A stretch of 64,000 nucleotides of DNA, taken from NCBI GenBank assembly GCA_007859745.1, contig SMLU01000002.1:488942-552941 (forward strand), read 5' to 3'. The DNA comes from Phycisphaerae bacterium RAS1 (GTDB lineage Bacteria > Planctomycetota > Phycisphaerae > UBA1845 > Fen-1342). The notes below the pieces were generated by a model. That model had not been told where the DNA came from, did no database searches, and saw only the letters and a list, made by a program, of their open reading frames with translations. Shown one piece after another: positions 57,458 to 64,000 of this stretch. How positions within the stretch are numbered: the first letter of the stretch is position 1; every line of letters starts with the position of its first letter. The translations under genes were made by a program, and so were the position numbers.

Positions 57458-58480
57458 ATGGGGCAGTATTCGACCTATCTGGCGTACGCGCTCGGGCTGT
57501 TCGCGCTCTTGCTGGTTTTCTTCGCCGCCGTCGTCTTCATGAATTTCGGCTCGATGTATGTCCGCGCCTGGGCCGCCAGGACGCACATCACGTTTCGCGA
57601 GCTGATCGGCATGTGGCTGCGGAAAGTGAACTCGAGCATCATCGTCGACTCAAAGATCCAGGCGTGGAAGGCCGGATTCACGGACATCACCACCGAAGAC
57701 CTTGAAACGCACTACCTGGCCCGCGGGCGCGTGCCCAACATCATCCGCGCGCTCATCGCCGCCCACCGCGCCCGCATCCCCCTCGATTTCCGCACGGCCT
57801 GCGCCATCGACCTGGCCGGGCGCGACATCGTCGACGCGGTCAACACCAGCGTGAATCCGAAAGTGATCGATTGTCCGAACCCTGCCGTGGGCCGGCTCAC
57901 GATCGATGCGGTCGCCAGGGACGGCATTCAGCTCAAGGTCAAGGCGCGCGTCACCGTGCGCACCAACATCGCCGGGCTGGTCGGCGGCGCCACCGAGGAG
58001 ACCATCATCGCCCGCGTCGGCGAAGGCATCGTCTCGGCCATCGGCTCGGCCAATTCGCACAAGGAAGTGCTCGCGAATCCCGACAAGATATCAAAAGCGG
58101 TGCTGGCCAAGGGGCTGGACGGCGGGACGGCGTTTGAAATCCGCTCGATCGACATCGCCGACGTGGACGTGGGCGACAACATCGGCGCCAAGCTCCAGTC
58201 CGACCAGGCCGCCGCCGACCTGAAACGCGCCGAGGCCGAGGGCCGCCGCGCCATGGCCGTCGCGCTCGAACAGGAAAACCGCGCCAAGATCGAGGAGAAC
58301 CGGGCGCTGGTCGTGCTGGCCGAGTCCGAGGTGCCCAAGGCCATGGCCGACGCGTTCCGCAGCGGGAACCTGGGCATCATGGATTACATGCGCATGCGCA
58401 ATATGCAGTCGGACACCGCCATGCGCACGCGCATCGCCGAGGGTGAAGGCGGCCCGGACCGGGATCGAAAGGCGCCATGA
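57458..58480 (+). CDS. floA: Flotillin-like protein FloA
   Basis: A protein of 340 residues from ATG 57458. One N-terminal membrane helix ([20 protein letters not shown]) is followed by a conserved cytosolic part: [20 protein letters not shown], the [20 protein letters not shown] segment, [20 protein letters not shown], and a long coiled coil ([40 protein letters not shown]). This is the UPF0365/FloA family that scaffolds functional membrane microdomains. The preceding NfeD gene ends 170 bp upstream, and the next gene overlaps by 4 bp (ATGA). The length is normal for FloA. Confidence 0.93.
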   Translation: MGQYSTYLAYALGLFALLLVFFAAVVFMNFGSMYVRAWAARTHITFRELIGMWLRKVNSSIIVDSKIQAWKAGFTDITTEDLETHYLARGRVPNIIRALIAAHRARIPLDFRTACAIDLAGRDIVDAVNTSVNPKVIDCPNPAVGRLTIDAVARDGIQLKVKARVTVRTNIAGLVGGATEETIIARVGEGIVSAIGSANSHKEVLANPDKISKAVLAKGLDGGTAFEIRSIDIADVDVGDNIGAKLQSDQAAADLKRAEAEGRRAMAVALEQENRAKIEENRALVVLAESEVPKAMADAFRSGNLGIMDYMRMRNMQSDTAMRTRIAEGEGGPDRDRKAP

Positions 58481-59025
58481 TGACTCTGGCCGTCGACTGG
58501 CTTGAAAACTGGAAATCGCTGGCCGGTATCGCCATTGCGATCCTCATCGCGCTGGCGCAGGCGGGCGACGCGATTCGCAAGAAGCGCGAGAAGGGCGGCG
58601 CGCCGCCGCCGGCGCCCGCCCCACGTACGCCGGCGCCGCCGCCTGCTCCGGCGCGGCCAACCCCCCTGCCACCGGCGCCGGTGCCGGCGCGCGCGACAGC
58701 CCGGCCCACGCGCCAAGCGCCGCCGCGAGAGGCGCCACGAGAGTCGGTGCGGCCCCGGCCACAACCCGCGTCCGCCGTTCCGGCCGTGGTGGTCCGGCAG
58801 ACGTACGTGCAGACGGCCGCCGTCCCGGTCGCCGTGACGGCGGTTGCGCCGCCTCGACCGGTGGGTCCTCCGCGCCCGAGACTGCCGCGGGAGGTGGCCG
58901 AGTCGCTTCGCACGCGGCGCAGCCAGCGCAACGCCCTGATCCTGTCCGAAATCCTGGGACCGCCGCTGGCGCTGCGCGAGCCGCCGCCGATGCCGCCGAT
59001 GGCGCCGATGCCGCCGATGCAGTAG
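58477..59025 (+). CDS. Pro/Ala-rich single-pass membrane protein coupled to floA
   Basis: A protein of 182 residues. Its ATG at 58477 overlaps the floA stop (ATGA), a sign of translational coupling. It has one membrane helix near residue 15 ([20 protein letters not shown]), a basic stretch, and then a long Pro/Ala/Arg-rich extension ([20 protein letters not shown]). The C-terminal 45 residues are different and look structured: [20 protein letters not shown], then a Pro/Met tail. I recognise no family for it. A role as a partner of FloA, for example linking it to a peripheral component, is inferred from the overlap only. Confidence 0.75.
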   Translation: MMTLAVDWLENWKSLAGIAIAILIALAQAGDAIRKKREKGGAPPPAPAPRTPAPPPAPARPTPLPPAPVPARATARPTRQAPPREAPRESVRPRPQPASAVPAVVVRQTYVQTAAVPVAVTAVAPPRPVGPPRPRLPREVAESLRTRRSQRNALILSEILGPPLALREPPPMPPMAPMPPMQ

Positions 59026-59048
59026 TACCTCGTCACGATCTCGTTTTC

Positions 59049-59100
59049 GGGGAGCATCGGCGTCTCGCCGGTGCGCACCGGCGGGACGCCGATGCTCCCC
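59049..59100. repeat. Family D palindrome, complete copy
   Basis: ggggagcatcggcgtctcgc on the left and ggcgggacgccgatgctccc on the right, a near-perfect 52-bp palindrome. It lies just before the RsuA/RluB gene and could form a hairpin in its leader. Confidence 0.88.
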
Positions 59101-59112
59101 GCACAAAGGACC

Positions 59113-60087
59113 ATGCCTGTGCCAAGTATTCGCTTGCAGCGATTTCTATCCGACGCCGGCGTCGCTTCGCGGCGGCACGCCGAGGAGTTAATCCTCGAAG
59201 GCCGCGTGCTGGTGAATAACCGCATCGTCGAAACGCTGCCGGCGTTCGTCGATCCGAAAGTGGACCGCGTGATCGTCGACGGCGGCGTCGTCCGCGTGCA
59301 GCCGCTCGCGTACTTCATCATGCATAAGCCGAAGAAGGTCGTCTGCACCAACAAGGACCCGTCTGGGCGGCTGCGGGCGATCGACCTGCTGCCGCCGGAC
59401 CTGCCGCAGCGGCTCTTTCCGGTCGGGCGGCTCGACGCGGACGGGACGGGCCTGCTTCTACTGACCAATGACGGCGAACTGACTGAGCGCCTGACCCATC
59501 CGCGCTACGGCCTGGCCAAGGTCTACCGCGTGGAAGTTCGCGGGAAGGTCACAGCGGAGACCGTCGAGCGACTCCGCCGCGGCGTATACACATCCGAGGG
59601 CAAAGCGCGGCTGTCGGAGGTGGAGTTGTCGCATGCCGGGGCGGACCGCTCGGTGTTGATGGTGACCGTGCGCGAGGGGCGCGAGCGGCTGTTGCCGCGG
59701 ATGCTGGCGAACGTGGGGCATCCGGTGAAGGCACTCAAGCGCCTGCAGGTGGGGCCGCTGGAGCTGAAGGGGCTGCCGCTGGGGGCGTGCCGGCAGCTCT
59801 CGGACGGCGAACTGCGGCTGCTCCGCGAGGCGATCGACGAGAGCTACGCGGCGGCAAAGCGCGAGCGACACGAGAAGCGGCGGCGCCGCGGAGGTCCGCC
59901 GAAGGCGGGGGCGCGCGGCGCCGGGCGCGGAAGTACGGGAGGCGCGCGGCCGAGGCCGGCCGGGCAGCCGAGCGGGCCGCGCGGCGCTGCGGGCAAACCG
60001 CGCGGCGCTACGAGCTCGTCGAGTGCTGCGCGGGGAGGGGCGAGCGCTGGGCAGGGCGGTTCGCCGCGGCGGCGGATCATCCAGTAA
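59113..60087 (+). CDS. rluB: RsuA/RluB-family rRNA pseudouridine synthase with Gly/Arg/Ala-rich tail
   Basis: A protein of 324 residues from ATG 59113; GTG 59119 is an alternative. An S4 RNA-binding domain (SIRLQRFLSDAGVASRRHAE, residues 4-60) is followed by the pseudouridine synthase domain with the catalytic motif FPVGRLDADGTGLLLLTNDG and ERLTHPRYGLAKVYRVEVRG, and the KAL.R..VGPL element. The enzyme isomerises a uridine in 23S (RluB-type) or 16S rRNA. The exact site cannot be set by eye. After residue about 255 there is a 70-residue low-complexity tail of Gly, Arg, Ala and Pro, which may bind RNA. A family C repeat follows. Confidence 0.88.
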   Translation: MPVPSIRLQRFLSDAGVASRRHAEELILEGRVLVNNRIVETLPAFVDPKVDRVIVDGGVVRVQPLAYFIMHKPKKVVCTNKDPSGRLRAIDLLPPDLPQRLFPVGRLDADGTGLLLLTNDGELTERLTHPRYGLAKVYRVEVRGKVTAETVERLRRGVYTSEGKARLSEVELSHAGADRSVLMVTVREGRERLLPRMLANVGHPVKALKRLQVGPLELKGLPLGACRQLSDGELRLLREAIDESYAAAKRERHEKRRRRGGPPKAGARGAGRGSTGGARPRPAGQPSGPRGAAGKPRGATSSSSAARGGASAGQGGSPRRRIIQ

Positions 60088-60126
60088 CGCAGGTTCTATT
60101 TCGGCACGACGGGATGCAGGCCCCTT

Positions 60127-60226
60127 TCCGAACCCGTCGCGCCAAGCGGCGGGGTGACGTCCGCGCCGCGTGGGGCGCCGATCGCTAACGATCGTCACCC
60201 CGCCGCTTCGCGCGGCGGGTTCGGAC
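60127..60226. repeat. Family C palindromic repeat, copy 6 (full)
   Basis: Left arm ccgaacccgtcgcgccaagc, centre with gatcgctaacgatcg (a second palindrome), right arm ccgccgcttcgcgcggcggg. It lies between the pseudouridine synthase and channel genes. Confidence 0.9.
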
Positions 60227-60365
60227 GAATCGACCCGCGGCAACACGGGCGCCGTGGCCCCCAAACGGACCAACTCTCACGCAGCACCCCGCGTCGCCGA
60301 GAATCGCGGGCGCCTGTAGGATATGGGCCGACCGCGAACCGGCTTCCCAGTCAGAGGATCATCCA

Positions 60366-62018
60366 ATGTTGTCAGCCGTTGTGTTGACGCGAGCCATTCC
60401 GACGGTGATGCGAGCCGTTGCGCTGCTCGTGGCGCTTCTGGCGACCGCGGCACTGTGCGCCGACTCTCCGGCAGTCCGCACCACAAACGACCCCCGAATC
60501 CCGCTGAATGAGCTGGAGTTGCGACTGCGACCGCTCACGAAGACCCAGATCATCGCGGAAGTGGATGCCTGGCTGGCCCTGTTGCAAGCCAAGGTGGGTG
60601 ACCTGAGCGACGCCGAAGTGCGGCTGGCGCGGGCGGAGGAACAGGACAAGCCGCGCGTGGGCGACGACGCGAAGCGGCTCCGGGATGAGCGCACGATGCT
60701 GATCGACCGGCTGAGCACGGTGCTCGCGGCCCTGAAGGTCAAAGGCGGTGCGGCGCCGGAAGTGGAAACGTACATCGGCGCGGTGCAGGGCGCCGCCGCG
60801 GAGAAGATCGCCGCCAAGACGATCGCCGATCCGGCGCTCGCGCTGGCGGAGCTGGAAATGCGGCTCAAGCCGATGACCAAGGCCCAGATTCAGGTGGAGG
60901 TGGACGGATGGCTGGGGCTGGTCGTGGGCCGGGCTTCCGATCAGAGCGAGCTGGAGATCGCGTTGTTGCGGGCCGCGGAGGCGGAGCGCGCGGCACTGCA
61001 GGCGAAGATCGCGGCGGCGCGGGAGCAGCGGCAGGCGGTGGTCGAGCGGTTGAACGTCGTGCTGACCGCGCTCAAAGCCAAGGGCGGCGCGGCCGGCGAC
61101 TACGAGACGTACGTGAACGCGCTGCAAGGCAAGGTGACGGCCGACGCGAAGGACGAGAGCAAAGAGGAATGGCGCATGTCGGCGGCCGACCTGGAGCGGC
61201 GGCTGAAGCCGCTCACACGGACGCAGATGCAGGCGGAGGTGGACCGCTGGCAGGCGATGTTGCAAGCCAAGGTGGCCGATGTCAGCGACCTGGAAATTCG
61301 CGCCGGGCGCGAGCCCGACAAGAAGACGGAGCTGCTCGAAGCGGCGGCGAAGGCGCGCGAGGATCAGACGGTGCTGATCGATCGCATGAAGAACGTGCTG
61401 GACGCGTTCAAGCTCAAGGGCGGCAAGCCGGACGATTACCTGACCTACATCGACGCCGTGCAGGGCATCACGGTGGAGGTGACGGACGCGAGCGGCCTGT
61501 GGACGACCGCGACGGCGTGGCTGAAATCGTCCGAAGGCGGCATCCGCTACGCGAAGAACATCATCCTCTTCGTGCTGACGATGGTGGTCTTCGTGGTTAT
61601 TTCGCGCCTGGCGGGCGGAGTGACGCGGCGGGCGATGGGAGCGTTCAAGGGCACGTCCAACCTGCTGCGCGAGTTCGCGATCAACACGACGCGGAAGCTG
61701 ACCATGTTCGTGGGGTTCGTGGTGGCGCTGTCGATGCTGGAGGTGAACATCGGGCCGTTCCTGGCGGCGATGGGCGCGGCCGGGTTCATCGTCGGCTTTG
61801 CTCTGCAGGGCACGCTCAGCAATTTCGCGGCCGGCGTGATGATCCTGCTGTACCGTCCCTACGATCTGCATGACAAGGTGACGGTCGCGGGCGCCACCGG
61901 CGAAGTGGTGGATATGACGCTGGTCTCGACCGTCTTGAAAAACGCCGACGGGCACACGGTCGTGATTCCGAATTCGTCGATCTGGGGCGGGACGATTTCG
62001 AACCTGGCGGCGAAGTAA
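60366..62018 (+). CDS. MscS-like mechanosensitive channel with three periplasmic repeats and short C-terminus
   Basis: A protein of 550 residues from ATG 60366, with AGAGGATC 6-8 bp upstream. A signal peptide (LLVALLATAALCADS) precedes three homologous units of about 95 residues (about 48-140, 160-255, 272-367). Each begins ELRLRPLTKTQ or a variant, has a helix with (V/A)EVD.W, a MLIDRL-like centre and ends (E/D)(D/T)Y.TYI.A.QG. The channel part follows: YAKNIILFVLTMVVFVVISR, LTMFVGFVVALSMLEVNIGP and the pore helix GFIVGFALQGTLSNFAAGVM. The protein stops soon after VVIPNSSIWGGTISNLA, where MscS normally continues about 100 residues into its cytoplasmic vestibule. It would be an inner-membrane channel. 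Confidence 0.85.
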   Translation: MLSAVVLTRAIPTVMRAVALLVALLATAALCADSPAVRTTNDPRIPLNELELRLRPLTKTQIIAEVDAWLALLQAKVGDLSDAEVRLARAEEQDKPRVGDDAKRLRDERTMLIDRLSTVLAALKVKGGAAPEVETYIGAVQGAAAEKIAAKTIADPALALAELEMRLKPMTKAQIQVEVDGWLGLVVGRASDQSELEIALLRAAEAERAALQAKIAAAREQRQAVVERLNVVLTALKAKGGAAGDYETYVNALQGKVTADAKDESKEEWRMSAADLERRLKPLTRTQMQAEVDRWQAMLQAKVADVSDLEIRAGREPDKKTELLEAAAKAREDQTVLIDRMKNVLDAFKLKGGKPDDYLTYIDAVQGITVEVTDASGLWTTATAWLKSSEGGIRYAKNIILFVLTMVVFVVISRLAGGVTRRAMGAFKGTSNLLREFAINTTRKLTMFVGFVVALSMLEVNIGPFLAAMGAAGFIVGFALQGTLSNFAAGVMILLYRPYDLHDKVTVAGATGEVVDMTLVSTVLKNADGHTVVIPNSSIWGGTISNLAAK

Positions 62019-62059
62019 AAAACAGTGCGTGGAAATCGCTCGCGCGGGGCGTTTCAGAA

Positions 62060-62079
62060 CCCCGCACGGCAGTGCGGGG
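62060..62079. terminator. Short hairpin between channel and trpS genes
   Basis: An 8-bp perfect stem ccccgcac (62060-62067) / gtgcgggg (62072-62079) with a 4-nt loop. It lies 42 bp after the channel stop. No T-run follows, so the terminator role is weak. Confidence 0.4.
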
Positions 62080-62149
62080 CGCCCCCGCCAGGGGCAAGCC
62101 GCGTCGGTCGCTGTCAGGCTGGATCAAGCGAAAACCCTCGGAGTTCCGC

Positions 62150-63124
62150 ATGCGCGTCTTGTCGGGCACTCAGCCGTCCGCCCAGCTTCACCTGGGCAAT
62201 TACTTCGGCGCGATGAAGCAGCACATCGAGCTGCAGGCGCAGAACGAGTGCTACTTCTTCATCGCCAATTATCACACGCTGACAACGTTAAACGACGCGG
62301 CCCGCCTGCGGCAGCTCACGATCGACGTCGCGCTCGACTACCTGGCGATGGGGCTCGACCCCGCCCGGGCCTGCCTCTTCCGCCAGACGGACGTCCCGGA
62401 AGTAACCGAGCTGGCGTGGATCCTCGCGACCGTCACCGGCAAGGGCCTGCTCGACCGCGCAACGTCCTACAAGGACAAGGTCGCACGCGGCATCACGCCC
62501 AACGTCGGCCTTTACACCTACCCCGTGCTGATGGCCGCCGACGTTTTGATTTACCGCAGCGACCTGGTGCCCGTCGGCAAGGACCAGAAGCAACACGTCG
62601 AAATGGCCCAGGACATGGCGACCTATTTCAACGAGGCCTTCGGCCGCCCCGTGCTCAAGCGACCCGAGCCGCGCTTCAACGAAACGCCCTACGTTCCCGG
62701 CGTCGACGGCCAGAAGATGAGCAAGAGCTACGGCAACGCCATCGAGATCTTTGGCGACGCCAAGGCGATGAACAAGAAAATCATGGGCATCCAGACCGAC
62801 AGCACCCCGGTCGATCAGCCGAAAAACCCGGACACGTGCAATGTCTTCGCGTTGCTCAAGCTGCTCGCGTCGAAGGACGAAGCGGCGGAGTGGGACCGCC
62901 GCTACCGCGCCGGGGGCATGGGCTACGGCGAAGCGAAGAAGCGGCTGGCGGAGCTGTACGAAGGTTACTTCGGTCCGCGACGGGCCGCGCGGGCCGACTG
63001 GGCGGCGCGACCGGCGGATGTCGAGGATATACTCCGCGAAAGCGGCCGCAAGGCGCGCGCCGTGGCGCAGGCGGTGATGGCGGAAGTCCGCGACGCCTGC
63101 GGGCTGGTAACGGCTAGGAATTGA
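62150..63124 (+). CDS. trpS: Tryptophanyl-tRNA synthetase
   Basis: A protein of 324 residues from ATG 62150, with GGAG 6 bp upstream; a frame to 62072 adds residues unlike the family. The class I synthetase signatures are present: TQPSAQLHLGNYFGAMKQHI (the HIGH-like HLGN), DLVPVGKDQKQHVEMAQDMA in the tryptophan pocket region, and GQKMSKSYGNAIEIF (KMSKS loop). It charges tRNA-Trp. The length matches bacterial TrpRS of about 330 residues. It is followed by a 215-bp inverted-repeat region and then the segregation gene. Confidence 0.95.
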   Translation: MRVLSGTQPSAQLHLGNYFGAMKQHIELQAQNECYFFIANYHTLTTLNDAARLRQLTIDVALDYLAMGLDPARACLFRQTDVPEVTELAWILATVTGKGLLDRATSYKDKVARGITPNVGLYTYPVLMAADVLIYRSDLVPVGKDQKQHVEMAQDMATYFNEAFGRPVLKRPEPRFNETPYVPGVDGQKMSKSYGNAIEIFGDAKAMNKKIMGIQTDSTPVDQPKNPDTCNVFALLKLLASKDEAAEWDRRYRAGGMGYGEAKKRLAELYEGYFGPRRAARADWAARPADVEDILRESGRKARAVAQAVMAEVRDACGLVTARN

Positions 63125-63335
63125 ACCACGGAGACACGGAGACACGGAGGCACGGAGAATGCGAAGACGAGGGATCGAGGGATCAAGGGATCGAGGGACC
63201 AAGGGATCGGGGGACCAAGGGACCGAGGAAGAGACGCGCGCCGGCCGCGATCTCTCGCGCCCTTAATCCCTTTATCCGTTGATCCCTTTGGCGCTCGTTC
63301 TCTTCTCCGTGCCTCCGTGCCTCCGTGGTTGTTTT
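63121..63335. repeat. Long inverted-repeat tract (family F) between trpS and scpA
   Basis: Left part: repeated acacgg/ggagac and gggatcgagg/gggatcaagg units (63121-63230). Right part: ctttatccgttgatccctttgg (63268-) and tctccgtgcctccgtgcctc (63303-), inverted copies of the left units. The ends pair as accacggagacacggagac with its near-complement. The whole region folds as one long imperfect hairpin. No gene is seen in it. Confidence 0.75.
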
Positions 63336-63356
63336 CGCTTTCGGCGGTGATACAAG

Positions 63357-64000
63357 TTGACCGAAGAATACCGCGTTCAACTCGACGTCTTCACCGGTCC
63401 CCTGGACCTCCTGCTCTACCTCGTCCGCCGGGACGAGTTGGATATTCAGGACATCTCCCTTACGCGCCTCGCCGACCAGTACCTCGATTACGTCCACCTG
63501 CTCGAAGAGCTTGACCCCAACGCCGCCAGCGAGTTTCTCGTCATGGCGGCGACGCTGGCGGAGTGGAAATCGCGGGCGCTCTTGCCGACCCCGCCGCTGG
63601 ATGCGGCCGACGACGCCGACGATCCGCAGGCCAACCTGGTCCGCAAGCTGCTGGAATACAAGCGCTTCAAGGACGCGGCCCGGGCGCTCGGGGCCGCCGC
63701 GGATGAGCGCGCCAAGCGGTTTGTCCGCGCGCCGGCGAACCTGCCGCCGGAATTGCAGGGCGTTGAGCTGGAAGAGGTGGAAGTCTGGGACCTGCTCTCT
63801 GCGTTCGGGCGGGTGATGACCTCGATTGGCCGCGGTCCGGGCGTGCACGAGGTGCGTTACGACGACGTGCCACTGGAGCAGCACCAGGCCGACATCATGG
63901 CGCTCATCAGCGCCCGCGGGGCGACGACGTTTCGCGAGCTGTTCGACGGCACGGAGTCGAAGGCGCAGATCGTCGGACGGTTCCTGGCGCTGTTGGAGCT
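63357..64000 (+). CDS. scpA: Segregation and condensation protein A (partial)
   Basis: It starts at TTG 63357 and is cut by the right edge of the window; 214 codons are visible. The N-terminal ScpA signature is complete: RVQLDVFTGPLDLLLYLVRR, then LDIQDISLTRLADQYLDYVH, the ELDPNAASEFLVMAATLAEW segment and KSRALLPTPPL. ScpA is the kleisin that bridges the Smc dimer and ScpB in chromosome condensation. The visible part also holds the Asp/Glu linker (DAADDADDPQANLVRKLLEYK) and the start of the C-terminal winged-helix region. There is no clear ribosome binding site before the TTG. Confidence 0.88.
   Translation, partial: MTEEYRVQLDVFTGPLDLLLYLVRRDELDIQDISLTRLADQYLDYVHLLEELDPNAASEFLVMAATLAEWKSRALLPTPPLDAADDADDPQANLVRKLLEYKRFKDAARALGAAADERAKRFVRAPANLPPELQGVELEEVEVWDLLSAFGRVMTSIGRGPGVHEVRYDDVPLEQHQADIMALISARGATTFRELFDGTESKAQIVGRFLALLE

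Noticed and set aside
62029-63117. Plus-strand frame overlapping trpS in another frame
   Set aside because: It is Arg/Gly-rich without domains, and the trpS frame carries both synthetase signatures.

Overview
The window is GC-rich chromosomal DNA that most likely comes from a planctomycete, probably an uncultured Phycisphaerae-like lineage. The evidence is: (i) large secreted proteins ending in dockerin-like EF-hand pairs with the NILDIN motif; (ii) a pseudopilin with a C-terminal His...DG motif; (iii) a CxxCGYxLxGL zinc ribbon; (iv) HYR-like, Ig-like and Cys-rich repeat exoproteins; (v) several families of GC-rich palindromic repeats between genes. The phylum is inferred from family content. 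No rRNA is present to confirm it.

Layout. 1-6000: the end of a membrane glycosyltransferase-like gene, then a 1523-residue secreted repeat protein with Ig and dockerin-like modules. 6300-13000: a metal or drug efflux locus made of a broken outer-membrane-protein remnant, a TolC-type lipoprotein, a 51-residue lipoprotein, an HlyD-type adaptor and an RND permease. 13050-17550 (minus strand): a PstS-like binding domain fused to dockerin-like repeats, and a pseudopilin. 17900-26400: a DUF1801/YdeI protein, a 1279-residue HYR-repeat exoprotein, an exported methyltransferase-like protein, a lipoprotein, a nitroreductase, endonuclease V and BioY. 26700-35400: UvrC and two membrane proteins (minus strand), an antitoxin-like orphan, a GT39-type glycosyltransferase carrying an in-frame repeat insertion, an FkbM methyltransferase, PabB and a small ferredoxin. 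35600-41300: tRNA-Arg(UCU), a VOC protein, a methyltransferase, an ABC ATPase/permease pair, an unknown protein and a kinase-like protein. 41450-50990: a TMTC-like membrane/TPR protein, a PQQ-type sugar dehydrogenase, a membrane glycosyltransferase-like protein, a beta-phosphoglucomutase-like HAD phosphatase and a 14-repeat Cys-rich exoprotein. 51300-64000: a POT transporter with a large soluble insertion, an orphan Ser/Arg/Asn-rich protein, an iron-type binding lipoprotein, the NfeD-FloA-third-gene set, an RsuA/RluB pseudouridine synthase, an MscS-like channel with three periplasmic repeats, TrpS and the start of ScpA.

Genes that work together: the OMF, adaptor and RND permease form one tripartite pump. 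NfeD and FloA form the usual membrane protease/flotillin pair, with a translationally coupled proline-rich third gene. The ABC ATPase and permease are an operon. The exoproteins at 1375, 13136, 18817 and 48807 look like parts of a secreted or surface layer. Two of them share an almost identical C-terminal EF-hand module, and two share the same six-Cys motif.

Intergenic space is dominated by at least four dispersed palindromic families, here called A to D. Copies also sit inside a glycosyltransferase reading frame and across the start of another gene. I did not see a CRISPR array, an insertion sequence with a transposase, or a phage. The most unusual items are the 14-fold six-Cys exoprotein, the coding-region insertion of family B, the MscS-like channel that stops early and carries repeats, and the POT transporter insertion.
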